64,000 bases of DNA, taken from assembly GCF_018069565.1 (NCBI RefSeq), contig NZ_JAGPNL010000004.1, positions 124,001-188,000 on the forward strand, in the 5' to 3' direction. This DNA comes from Streptomyces tagetis. GTDB lineage: Bacteria; Actinomycetota; Actinomycetes; Streptomycetales; Streptomycetaceae. Positions within the stretch are counted from its first letter, which is position 1. The number at the start of each line of letters is the position of its first letter. Shown piece after piece: positions 43,698-51,645 of this stretch. A program made the position numbers and the translations under genes. The notes under the pieces are model-generated. The model was given only the letters and a program-made list of their open reading frames with translations. It had not been told where the DNA came from and did not search any database.

Positions 43698-44663
43698 TCA
43701 GGCCAGCAGCCGCCGCACGTGCTCGGTCACCGTCGCGCCGGAGATCCCGTTGCGCGCCAGCAGATGCCGGTGTCCCCCGGTACCGGCGGCGAACCGGTCG
43801 GCGACCGCCACCCGCCGTACGGGGCAGGCGGCACCGAGGTCTGCCACCACCTCGGCCACGGCGGACCCGAGGCCCCCGGCGGCCCAGTGCTCTTCGACAG
43901 TGACGATTCCGCGCGTGCCGGTGGCGGCCGCGACGATCGCCTCCCGGTCGAGCGGTTTGACGGTGTGCATGTTGAGCACGGCCACGTCGATCCCGTCGCG
44001 GGCCAGTTCCTCGGCGGTCTCGACCGCGGTGAGCACGGGATGCGGTCCGGTGGCGATCAGCGTCACGTCCGATCCCCGGCGCAGGGACTGGGCGACCCCG
44101 ATCCGCAGTGGCTCCGCCCCTGGCGCAAGGCTCGGCGTCGCGCCGCGTCCGAGGCGCAGGTACACCGGTCCCGGCCGCTCAGCGCCGGCTCGGACCAGGC
44201 TCTCGGTGGCGGGGCCGTCCGCGGGCACCAGCACGGTCATGTTCGGCAGCATCCGCATGACGGCGAGGTCTTCCAGCGCATGGTGGGTGGAACCGAGGTG
44301 GCCGGCGGAGAGCCCCCCGTGGGTGGCGACGATCCGCACCGGCAGGTCGTTCCAGGCGATGTCGAGCTTCACCGCTTCCAGTGCACGGGTGGCGGCGAAG
44401 GTCGCCATGGTGTTGACGAAGGGGATCCTGCCGGATCTGGCCAGTCCCGCCGCCACGCCCATGAGGTTCTGTTCCGCGATACCGAGGTTGAGGTAGCGCC
44501 GCGCCCCCTCGCCCCACGAGGTGGCGGAGAACAGACCGGTGTCGCTGTCCAGGCAGACGTAGCGTTCGTCCTCGCCGAGCAACTCGACCAGGACGTCCCG
44601 GTACACCTCCCGGGCCGCGCGCGCCTCGTCCGGCACAGGGGGTTCGGCTGTCACGACGGACAT
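43698..44663 (-). CDS. Transketolase-like, C-terminal subunit (Pyr and C domains)
   Basis: 321 residues forming the second half of a split transketolase. The pyrimidine-binding domain has NLGIAEQNLMGVAAGLA, where Glu64 is the conserved glutamate activating thiamine diphosphate, followed by THGGLSAGHLGSTHHALEDLAVMR; the C-terminal domain has VEEHWAAGGLGSAVAE. The start overlaps the N-terminal subunit gene by 13 bp, as expected for subunits made in equal amounts. In the LysW context it should transfer a two-carbon ketol unit to the carrier-bound glutamate semialdehyde, as proposed for DADH formation in the vazabitide pathway, rather than serve the pentose phosphate pathway. Confidence 0.88.
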   Translation of the reverse strand: MSVVTAEPPVPDEARAAREVYRDVLVELLGEDERYVCLDSDTGLFSATSWGEGARRYLNLGIAEQNLMGVAAGLARSGRIPFVNTMATFAATRALEAVKLDIAWNDLPVRIVATHGGLSAGHLGSTHHALEDLAVMRMLPNMTVLVPADGPATESLVRAGAERPGPVYLRLGRGATPSLAPGAEPLRIGVAQSLRRGSDVTLIATGPHPVLTAVETAEELARDGIDVAVLNMHTVKPLDREAIVAAATGTRGIVTVEEHWAAGGLGSAVAEVVADLGAACPVRRVAVADRFAAGTGGHRHLLARNGISGATVTEHVRRLLA

Positions 44664-45478
44664 GTCGTCTCCGTTCGTTCGCCGCGCATCAGCGCGGCAC
44701 GGGCACGCCGGTGCCCGCGCTCGGTGAGCCGGACGTAGTGGCTGCGGGCCTGGCCCTCGATATAGGGCAGTCCTTTGCCCTTGACCGTGCGGGCCAGCAG
44801 CACGGTCGGTCTGCCGGGGGTGTACGGGATACGCGACAGAGCCGTCCGCAACCGGTCCGGCTCGTGCCCGTCGACCTCCAGGACCGTCCACCCGAAACTG
44901 CGCCAACGGTCCCCGAGCGGCTCGAGGCCCAGGGTCTCTTCCGTGTCACCGCTGATCTGCAGCCCGTTGCGGTCCACAATCGCCACCAGCCGGTCCAGTC
45001 CCTGCGCGCCGGCAGCCATCGCGGCCTCCCAGACCGAGCCCTCCTGCAGTTCGCCGTCGCCGAGTACGACGAAGCAGCGCCGGTCGCTCCCGTCCAGCCG
45101 GGCGGCGAGCGCGAATCCGACACCGAGCGGCAGCCCGTGTCCGAGCGACCCGGTCGGCATCTCGACCCCGGGGACGGCCGGATTCGGGTGTGCGGTGAAC
45201 ATGCTGTCCGGAGTGCCATAGCTCGCCAGCAGCTCCACGGGGAAGAAGCCCCGCTCCGCCAGGACCGCGTACAGTCCGATCGCGCCGTGTCCCTTGCTCA
45301 GCAGCAGGATGTCCCGGTCCGGCGCCTGCGGCCTCCGCGGGTCGATCCTCAGCACGTGGCGGTAGAGCGTCACCAGGATCTCGACCATGGACATCGACCC
45401 GCCGAGGTGTCCGCCTTCCGGGTTGGCACACATCCGCACGATGAGTTCCCGTGCCGTACGCGCGTGGTCGTCGCTCAT
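44651..45478 (-). CDS. Transketolase-like, N-terminal subunit (ThDP/Mg-binding)
   Basis: 275 residues holding the diphosphate-binding half. The ThDP motif GDGELQEGSVWEAAMAAGAQGLDRLVAIVDRNGLQ (written in parts: GDG at 140-142, Asn171) is intact, as are SKGHGAIGLYAVLAE and GSLGHGLPLGVGFAL. Split transketolases of this size are common in secondary-metabolite and archaeal pathways. The ATG overlaps the stop of the LysK-like gene (ATGA), tying it to the LysW operon. Confidence 0.88.
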   Translation of the reverse strand: MSDDHARTARELIVRMCANPEGGHLGGSMSMVEILVTLYRHVLRIDPRRPQAPDRDILLLSKGHGAIGLYAVLAERGFFPVELLASYGTPDSMFTAHPNPAVPGVEMPTGSLGHGLPLGVGFALAARLDGSDRRCFVVLGDGELQEGSVWEAAMAAGAQGLDRLVAIVDRNGLQISGDTEETLGLEPLGDRWRSFGWTVLEVDGHEPDRLRTALSRIPYTPGRPTVLLARTVKGKGLPYIEGQARSHYVRLTERGHRRARAALMRGERTETTCPS

Positions 45479-46539
45479 CGGTTCTCTCCGGTGAGGTGCT
45501 CGCCCAGTTCGGCCAGGGCACGGGTCAGCACCCGGATGCCGAACAGGTACTCGGACAGTTTGATGTGTTCCCGGTCGCAGTGGTCCAGGCTGCTGTCCCC
45601 CGGCCCGTAGGTGGCCATCGGCACGGTCCACCGCTCCGCCAGGGTGTTCATGTCGGAGGTACCGGTCTTCACCTTCGCCCTCGGGCTGCCGCCCTCGGCG
45701 CGGATCGCGACCGACAGCGCCCGCACCACCGGGTCGTTGCGGCCGACACGGCAGGCGCGCACCGTGTTGACGACCTGCAGCGTGTCCGGGCCCAGCCGCT
45801 CGGACAACGCGGCCACCAGTCCCTGGGCGTCGAAGCCCGGGGGAATCCGGACACTGAACTCCGCGGTGGCGGACATCAGTCCACCGCTGATCGATGTCAA
45901 GGTCGGCCCAGGACTGTCGAATCGGGCGTGGCTCGCCTCCGGGCCGAGCAGGTCCAGCAGCTCCGTCCAGGCCCGCGCCGCGAGTTCGGAGGCCTTGGGC
46001 ACGACGTTGCTGGGATGGGTCGCCTCGCACCGTACGTGGTAGCGGAGGTCGAGCTTTCCCTTGTACCCGAGGACGACCGTGTCGCAGCCACTGGGCTCGC
46101 CGATGATCAGCGCGTCCGGCGGCTCGTGCGTACGGCGGATCTCCACCGCGCCCCGGGACATCGTGGTCTCCTCCTCCACAGCGCCCACGACCACGACCCG
46201 GCCGCGGAACCCCGTGCTGCCGGCGGCCGCACAGATCATCGTGGCGAGCGGCCCCTTGGCGTCGACCGAGCCCCTGCCGTACAGACGGTCGCCGTCCACC
46301 CGCACCGGGATGCCCCCCGGCACGGTGTCCATGTGCCCGAGCAGCATCACCGTCGGCCCCGGTCCGCGCCGGATCTCTCCGACCGCGTTGCCCGCCCCGT
46401 CGATCCGCGCGGTGAGACCGGCTCCGCGCATGGCGTCCACCACGTGGGCGGCCAGCTCCGCCTCCGCAAAGGACGGCGAGGGGATCTTCAGCATGCCGTG
46501 GAGCAGTTCGATCGCGGCCGTGTCCGAAAAGGTCGTCAC
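45475..46539 (-). CDS. lysK: LysK-like carboxypeptidase releasing the product from LysW
   Basis: 354-residue M20 family metallopeptidase. Zinc ligands are seen in LLGHMDTVPGG (His69, Asp71), GRGSVDAKGPL (Asp93), VEEETTMSRG (catalytic Glu122/123) and a late HIKLSEYL histidine. It is closest to LysK, which cuts the isopeptide bond between the LysW C-terminal glutamate and the finished amino acid. The GTG start at 46539 overlaps the kinase gene stop. It should catalyse the last step of the carrier-bound pathway. Confidence 0.88.
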   Translation of the reverse strand: MTTFSDTAAIELLHGMLKIPSPSFAEAELAAHVVDAMRGAGLTARIDGAGNAVGEIRRGPGPTVMLLGHMDTVPGGIPVRVDGDRLYGRGSVDAKGPLATMICAAAGSTGFRGRVVVVGAVEEETTMSRGAVEIRRTHEPPDALIIGEPSGCDTVVLGYKGKLDLRYHVRCEATHPSNVVPKASELAARAWTELLDLLGPEASHARFDSPGPTLTSISGGLMSATAEFSVRIPPGFDAQGLVAALSERLGPDTLQVVNTVRACRVGRNDPVVRALSVAIRAEGGSPRAKVKTGTSDMNTLAERWTVPMATYGPGDSSLDHCDREHIKLSEYLFGIRVLTRALAELGEHLTGENR

Positions 46540-47357
46540 TCTTCCTCCAGCAGCACTTCGGTGCACGAGCCCGCCAGGGCCTCCTGGACCGGGCGCGGCC
46601 GACGGCCGTCCGCGATCAGGACGCGCCGCACACCGGACAGCAGTCCCTCCCGGGCCGCGATCAGCTTGATCCCCATGCCGCCGGTGACCACCGGAGGCGT
46701 CCCTCGGCGGGGAACCCGGCAGACGGGGAGCACCGACCGTTCGTCGTGCCGGTCGGCCAGCACCCCCCTCGCCCCGGTGAGCATCAGCAGCGTGCCCGCC
46801 CCGACGGCGCCCGCGACGGCCGCGGCGGCGCGGTCCGCGTCCGTGTTGACCACCCGGCCGTCCTCGGCCACGGCCGGCGGCGACACCACGGGAAGCAGCC
46901 CCGACGCGAGCAGCGTGGACACCAGGTCGCCGTTGACCGCGGTGATCCGTCCACTGTGGTCGTCCCTGACCACGACCCGGCGTCCGTCGACGACTGCCCG
47001 GTGCGCCGACTTGCGGGCGGCCACGAGGAGTCCGGCGTCCAGGCCGGTCAGCCCGACCGCACCCACCCCGCAGGCGCGCAGGGCGGCCAGCAGACGGGGT
47101 TTGACGGAGCCGGCCAGCGCCAGTTGCACCACTTCGAGCGTTCGCTCGTCGGTGTACCGGGTCGACACCCCGTCCGGGGCGACGAGCCGACGGGTAGGCA
47201 CTCCGAGGCGTGCGGCGAGCCCGTCGATGTCGGCCGAACCGCCGTGGGCGAGGAGCACAGGTCTGCCGCCGTGGTGCACGGCGGCGACGTCCGCACAGAT
47301 CGCCTGCGACCGCACAGCGGCGTTCCCGCCGCATTTGACAACAAGTATGTCCCGCAT
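46536..47357 (-). CDS. lysZ: LysZ-like kinase of LysW-bound glutamate/aminoadipate
   Basis: 273-residue amino-acid kinase of the acetylglutamate kinase family. ILVVKCGGNAA near the N-terminus is the phosphate-binding lysine/glycine motif; LAHGGSADIDGLAARLG, VNTDADRAAAAVA and GGMGIKLIAARE also fit. It lacks an N-acetylglutamate-specific look and lies next to lysW, so it most likely phosphorylates the side-chain carboxylate of the LysW-attached amino acid. Three starts are possible (GTG 47375, ATG 47366, ATG 47357); the last gives the normal family N-terminus. Confidence 0.88.
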   Translation of the reverse strand: MRDILVVKCGGNAAVRSQAICADVAAVHHGGRPVLLAHGGSADIDGLAARLGVPTRRLVAPDGVSTRYTDERTLEVVQLALAGSVKPRLLAALRACGVGAVGLTGLDAGLLVAARKSAHRAVVDGRRVVVRDDHSGRITAVNGDLVSTLLASGLLPVVSPPAVAEDGRVVNTDADRAAAAVAGAVGAGTLLMLTGARGVLADRHDERSVLPVCRVPRRGTPPVVTGGMGIKLIAAREGLLSGVRRVLIADGRRPRPVQEALAGSCTEVLLEEE

Positions 47358-47376
47358 GCGCTTCATCAGCCTCACG

Positions 47377-48408
47377 TCAGTTCGGATGCAGTCCGAAGAA
47401 TTCCAGCCCTGTGCGCTCCGGCCAGCCGAAGCGGACGTTCATGCATTGCACAGCGCCGCCCGCGCCGCCCTTGACCAGGTTGTCCAGTGCGCCGATGAGG
47501 ACCGCGGTGCCGTCGTCCGCGGACACCGCGAACCCGACGTCACAGAAGTTCGACCCGGTCAGGATCTTCGGTTCCGGGAGCCGGTACAGGCCCTGTCGTT
47601 GGGCGATGACCCGGACGAACGGCTCGTTCCCGTACGCCGCGCGGAACGCGGACCGGACCTCTTTCTCCGACACCCCGGACGCCAGCTTCACCTGGCACAG
47701 CACCTGCACACCGCGGACCGCCTCGACGCCGGTGGCGGTCATCCGCACCGTGCGGTCCGTGGCCTGTGCGATCTCGGCCTCGTGCCGATGCCCGGAGGGA
47801 GCGAACACACGAAGGGCACCGCTGCGTTCCGCATGGGCGCCGGCGGCTCCGCCGGAAACACCCGATCCGCTGGAACCCGTTCGGGCGTCCACCCGGACCG
47901 TGCCCTCGATCAGACCCTCCAGGGCCAGCGGCCGGACCGCGAGAATGCCCGCGGTAGCCATACACCCGGGAACCGCGATCCGGTCGCTCGTGGTCAGTCG
48001 GGCGCGATGCCACTCGGGCAGCCCGGCGGTGAATTCGGGTATCAGATGCGGGGCGGCGTGCGCGACTCCGTAATAGGACGCGTAGACCTCAGGGTCCCGT
48101 AGGCGGAAATCGCCGGACAGGTCGATGACGGTCCTGGCCAGTTTCAGGAATTCGGCCATCCTTCCCATGGTTTCCCGATGCGGAGCGGCCAGGAAGAGCA
48201 CGTCGAATTCGGTGTTCTCCAGGGTGTCGTGGCCGACGAAGCACAGGTCCGTGTGGCCGCGCAGGTTGGGATGAGGGCCGTCGACCCGGCGCCCGGCGAG
48301 GCGGTCGGAGGTCGCGGCCACGACCGTGACCCGTGGATGACCGTGCAGGAGACGAAGCAGTTCGCCGCCGATGTAGCCGGATGCCCCGACGATGGCTACT
48401 CGCAGCAT
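47377..48408 (-). CDS. lysY: LysY/ArgC-like phosphate reductase
   Basis: 343-residue NAD(P)H-dependent reductase of the ArgC/LysY family. The Rossmann motif VGASGYIGGELLRLL starts at residue 8 and the catalytic cysteine is in VPGCMATAG; a late HRHEAEI supplies the catalytic His. It should reduce the acyl-phosphate made by the LysZ-like kinase to the LysW-bound semialdehyde, the acceptor for the transketolase. The ATG overlaps the lysX stop by 13 bp, so the whole run lysW to the transketolase genes is one coupled operon. Confidence 0.9.
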   Translation of the reverse strand: MLRVAIVGASGYIGGELLRLLHGHPRVTVVAATSDRLAGRRVDGPHPNLRGHTDLCFVGHDTLENTEFDVLFLAAPHRETMGRMAEFLKLARTVIDLSGDFRLRDPEVYASYYGVAHAAPHLIPEFTAGLPEWHRARLTTSDRIAVPGCMATAGILAVRPLALEGLIEGTVRVDARTGSSGSGVSGGAAGAHAERSGALRVFAPSGHRHEAEIAQATDRTVRMTATGVEAVRGVQVLCQVKLASGVSEKEVRSAFRAAYGNEPFVRVIAQRQGLYRLPEPKILTGSNFCDVGFAVSADDGTAVLIGALDNLVKGGAGGAVQCMNVRFGWPERTGLEFFGLHPN

Positions 48409-49262
48409 GAGCGTGACTTCTCCACGAGATGGTCGACGATTCGGTCGGCGACGGAGAGCGCGTCGCCGAGAGCCTGCTGGAGGCCGGAGAACTCGACACC
48501 GTGGTTGACCTCCAGGACCAGCAGCTCTCCCGTCCCGTCCTCGATCAGGTCGACGCCTGCGATCTCGGCCTCCACGGCCTGCGCGGCCATGACCGCGAGT
48601 TTCGCGATGTCGGGTGTCATGGGGCACAGTTCACTCACCGCACCCCGCGCCACGTTGGTCCGCCAGTGCTCGCTGCGCCGGTAGGTCGCGGCCAGCGCCT
48701 CGCCGCCCACCACGATCACCCGGATGTCCCGGCCCGGTTTGGCTATCCATTCCTGCAGGTAGACGATCCGCGCCTGCGGTGAGGGCAACGCGGCGACGTA
48801 CTCCAGTACGGTCTCCGCGGTCTGCCGGTCCGGCAGGGCGGAGACCAGACGGCCCCACGAGCCCTGCAGGGGCTTCACCACGGCCGGATAGCCGATGCTC
48901 TCCAGAGCCGTCAGCGCCGCTTCCGGGGTCAGCCCGATGGCCGTCCGCGGTGTCGGGAGTCCCGCTGCGACGAGCGCCGCGGACGTGCGCCACTTGTCCC
49001 CGCACAGCGCGGTCGCACGCGCGGAGTTGACCACGATCGCACCCGCCGCCTCCAGGGCCTCGGCCGCGTACGTCGCCCTGGCGAGCCCGATCTCCCGGTT
49101 CAGCACGATCGGGTGCGCGCCGCGGTCACCGAGGGGGTGCCACCAAGCACGGCTGTCGATGTGCCGGTGGGCGATCCCCCTGCGAGAGAGGACTTCGAGG
49201 ATTCTCTTCTCACTGGCCCGCACGCGGGACGCGAGAACCACGAACGGCTCCGCGCGGCTCAC
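48396..49262 (-). CDS. lysX: LysX-like ATP-grasp ligase loading the amino-group carrier protein
   Basis: 288-residue RimK/LysX-type ATP-grasp ligase. YPAVVKPLQGSWGRLVSAL is the ATP-grasp nucleotide loop; DIRVIVVGGEALAATYRRS and GVDLIEDGTGELLVLEVNH the metal-binding core. It should join the alpha-amino group of an acidic amino acid to the C-terminal glutamate of LysW. The specificity loop reads NHGVEF; as I recall, aminoadipate-specific LysX has TMEF here and glutamate-using ArgX-type enzymes have G(I/V)EF, which supports glutamate as substrate. The ATG overlaps the lysW stop. Confidence 0.9.
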   Translation of the reverse strand: MSRAEPFVVLASRVRASEKRILEVLSRRGIAHRHIDSRAWWHPLGDRGAHPIVLNREIGLARATYAAEALEAAGAIVVNSARATALCGDKWRTSAALVAAGLPTPRTAIGLTPEAALTALESIGYPAVVKPLQGSWGRLVSALPDRQTAETVLEYVAALPSPQARIVYLQEWIAKPGRDIRVIVVGGEALAATYRRSEHWRTNVARGAVSELCPMTPDIAKLAVMAAQAVEAEIAGVDLIEDGTGELLVLEVNHGVEFSGLQQALGDALSVADRIVDHLVEKSRSCCE

Positions 49263-49423
49263 TCGCCCCAGTCCTCCTCGATCTCCGGCGCGAGCGCGGC
49301 CCGTATCGGATCGAGCGTGAGAATCTCCAGTTCACTGGCGCATTCACCGCATTCCACTATCTCGCCGATCACCGGTGTTCCGGCGGGAACCACCGAGTTC
49401 TCGCATTCAGGACAGGTAACCAT
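49259..49423 (-). CDS. lysW: LysW-type amino-group carrier protein (AmCP)
   Basis: A 54-residue acidic protein. Two CxxC pairs (CPEC at 4-7, CGEC at 25-28) form the zinc ribbon, and the C-terminus is the diagnostic EDWGE, whose terminal glutamate is the attachment point for the substrate amino group. GAAAGGG precedes the ATG at 49423. It protects the amino group and serves as the handle recognised by the LysX/Z/Y/K-like enzymes. In thermophiles and archaea LysW serves lysine or arginine synthesis; in Streptomyces such genes occur inside secondary-metabolite clusters, as here. Confidence 0.95.
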   Translation of the reverse strand: MVTCPECENSVVPAGTPVIGEIVECGECASELEILTLDPIRAALAPEIEEDWGE

Positions 49424-49508
49424 GGTCAGGCCCTTTCGTTGACCGCTGCAAGGCACGGGTAAACGTAATGGCCGCTGTGGGCACCGGTAGGCAGAATCAG
49501 CGGCAGTC

Positions 49509-50891
49509 TCAGCCGGCCCGGACCGCCCCCGCCGGAGTCCGGTCCCGCACGTGCAGGAGCCGTACCAGTTGCAGCGCCGTGAACCGCTCCGGCAGGTGGG
49601 CGCCCGCCGGCCGCACCAGGCCGTGGACCAGCAGCGCGTGCAGGGCGGCAGCCGGCTCCGGCACCAGGTGATCGAGGTCGCCGACCGTCCAGTGCGGACG
49701 GTCGGCGACCTCGGCCAGCACCAGGCGATGGCACTCGGCCACGATGTCGACACTGCGTGCCACGGATCGCAACAGGTCCTGGCAGCCGCAGCCCGCCGGG
49801 GAGGAAAGGAGGGAGAAGTCCCGGCCGGCTCGGGCCAGCAGGAGCTCGGGCGGATACACCAGGCACCAGCCCGCCGCGTACTCAAGTGCCCTGGGTACAC
49901 CGTCGAGCCAGCGGCACAACCGCACCACCGCTTGCGCGTTGTCCTCCCGAAGCCGGAACCCCGGCTGTGAGCGGCGCATGTGGGACAGGAACAACGCCAC
50001 GGACTCGACCTCGCTCAACCGGACGTGGTCGTAGTCCAGCGCCTCCTCCGGCACGGCCATCGCGGTGAGCGGCAGTACGCGCTCACCCGGCAGGTATTGC
50101 GATGTCAAACCGGTCACCACGACGTGCAGCCCCGGACAACGCCGAAGCAACTCACCCACGTCCACCCCGCCGGGACCCGAAGCGTCGCCGCTATCGATCA
50201 CCAACAGGCCATGCCTCTCACCGATCGCCGCGACGAGGTCGGCGGTCGGGTCAGCGGTGCCCGGCTGCGGCCCGCCGGGGCCGGGGCCGGCCGCAGGAAG
50301 CGCACCGCAGCAATGGGTACCTTCGGCCGACGCATGCCACCCGACCCGCCAGCCCCTGGCCCGCAGCACTCGGGCCGCCTCGAGCACCAGATGCGTCTTC
50401 CCGATGCCGCTGATGCCGACCACGCTCACCAGGCGGTGACCGTAGACGGTCACCTGATCGAGCAACACCTGCAGTTCCGCTTCCCGGCCCACCAGTGTGC
50501 CTGGCGGAGCGGGCGGTTCGGGCAGGGCGGGCGGTGCGAGCAGTGCGTCCCGCAGATCCGCCGGGCTTCCACCGGCGGCGTGCAGTTGCTGTCGCTCGGG
50601 CTCGCTCAGCCGCAAAGCGTCGGCCAGAAGCCCCACACTCTCCCGCCGGGGCCGTCGGACCCGTCCGCTCTCCAGATCCCGGATCGCCCGGACGCTCAAC
50701 GTCGCGAAGTCCGCCAGTTGTTGCTGGGTCAGCCCGAAGCGGCCCCGATGTCTCTTCAGCAACTCGGCGAAGGAGGCTGTTTCGCGGGGCCCCTCCGGCG
50801 GTGTCGGCAGCGACCGCCAACGCGGGCCGCCCACTGCGCGTTCGCGTAGTGAAAGTCCGGTTGCCGCGGCTTTCCGTAGTCTCTTGCTCAC
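49509..50891 (-). CDS. XRE-type regulator with P-loop NTPase domain
   Basis: 460 residues. After about 40 residues an XRE helix-turn-helix is clear (ELLKRHRGRFGLTQQQLADFATLSVRAI then DLESGRVRRP), followed by a STAND-like NTPase with Walker A VVGISGIGKTHL near residue 165 and hydrophobic Walker B LLVIDSGD. No TPR or WD repeats follow, so it is shorter than typical AfsR- or SARP-like regulators. It probably controls the cluster in response to an unknown signal. The start is GTG at 50891. The 5' flank is a degenerate copy of the leader found ahead of the small LuxR regulator at 53.9 kb. Confidence 0.8.
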   Translation of the reverse strand: MSKRLRKAAATGLSLRERAVGGPRWRSLPTPPEGPRETASFAELLKRHRGRFGLTQQQLADFATLSVRAIRDLESGRVRRPRRESVGLLADALRLSEPERQQLHAAGGSPADLRDALLAPPALPEPPAPPGTLVGREAELQVLLDQVTVYGHRLVSVVGISGIGKTHLVLEAARVLRARGWRVGWHASAEGTHCCGALPAAGPGPGGPQPGTADPTADLVAAIGERHGLLVIDSGDASGPGGVDVGELLRRCPGLHVVVTGLTSQYLPGERVLPLTAMAVPEEALDYDHVRLSEVESVALFLSHMRRSQPGFRLREDNAQAVVRLCRWLDGVPRALEYAAGWCLVYPPELLLARAGRDFSLLSSPAGCGCQDLLRSVARSVDIVAECHRLVLAEVADRPHWTVGDLDHLVPEPAAALHALLVHGLVRPAGAHLPERFTALQLVRLLHVRDRTPAGAVRAG

Positions 50892-51310
50892 AGATTCGGG
50901 CGCCTTTCTCTATCTGATTGCCGAGTTCCGACACCTGTGGGACCACAGGCTCCGGAACTGACCACGGGTCGACCTCCCCCGCGCTCACCCGCAGGTCATC
51001 CGGCGACGCGGCCCCAACCGCTGCCGTCGCCGGGCCCGGCCGAGGACGCCACCAGGACGCCGGACGCTGCCGCTCTCGGCGGCAGCGGTACCGGCGACGG
51101 CACCGATCACCAGCGCACAGAGAACAGCGACCACGAACACACGGACGGACTTCGTGATTTCTCCCAGAAATCAGAATGAGGAATGCTTGACAAGTCCCGG
51201 CCGGCGTTTTACGGCCGTTCCCCTTCCGCTGTTCCAGACTGACGGGCACCCGTCCCGGAAGCCACAGGCGGAACCATTCACCAAGTTCTCCCGCCCCAAA
51301 GCGGGGGGTG
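50880..51310. repeat. Long imperfect direct repeat, copy A (leader of the XRE regulator)
   Basis: This segment matches 53735-54162 along its length in the same orientation. The best-conserved core (51091-51184 against 53944-54037) is about 90% identical; further blocks shared are CATTCACCAAGTT and AAAGCGGGGGGTG upstream and TTCCGGA-rich blocks downstream. It includes the upstream region, a small reading frame and the junction to a regulator gene, suggesting duplication of a leader-plus-regulator unit or of a mobile control region. Confidence 0.75.
50996..51158 (-). pseudogene. Decayed copy of the small secreted-peptide gene
   Basis: Homologous to the intact 53-codon gene at 53850-54011. The two start codons are changed (ATGATG to ATCACG), although the GGGAG ribosome-binding site is retained. 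The signal-peptide part is still readable (KSVRVFVVAVLCALVIGAV), but the interval is 163 bp rather than 162: one extra base shifts the frame after it, and the C-terminal part (SSAGPGDGSGWGRVAG, compare SSIVPNDDSGWGSVPR) continues in the next frame to the matching TGA. Both changes together show loss of function. Confidence 0.75.
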
Positions 51311-51645
51311 GACGAAAAGCATATGCAGCCACAATGAGCGACAATACGGACGGGGTTTCGTCATCCAGACGGTCACCACCCGCCCCACCGCGCTCGCCGG
51401 CCCGCAGCGAAAAGGTCATCCGCCGGGGCGGCCGCCCCCTCACCCCGCGGGTACCGGTCGACCTGGCGTCTTCCAGCCACTAGATTCCGAGCGGTGAACC
51501 CGCTCCCACGGTTGCCCGTCCTAATCGATGCGATCCGCAGCACATGCGGGCCAACCGGTCGGCGGCCCGTACATGGCAGGCGGGAGACGTTTGAGTTCGA
51601 TGAGGGTGGGCGCGTGCCCATACGGGTGTCAAGAGCGAAGGACTG

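Noticed and set aside
46536..49262. Primary arginine or lysine biosynthesis operon (argC/argB-like genes)
   Set aside because: The presence of LysW with EDWGE, LysX and transketolase/aminotransferase genes, and the location within an NRPS cluster, argue for a dedicated secondary pathway.
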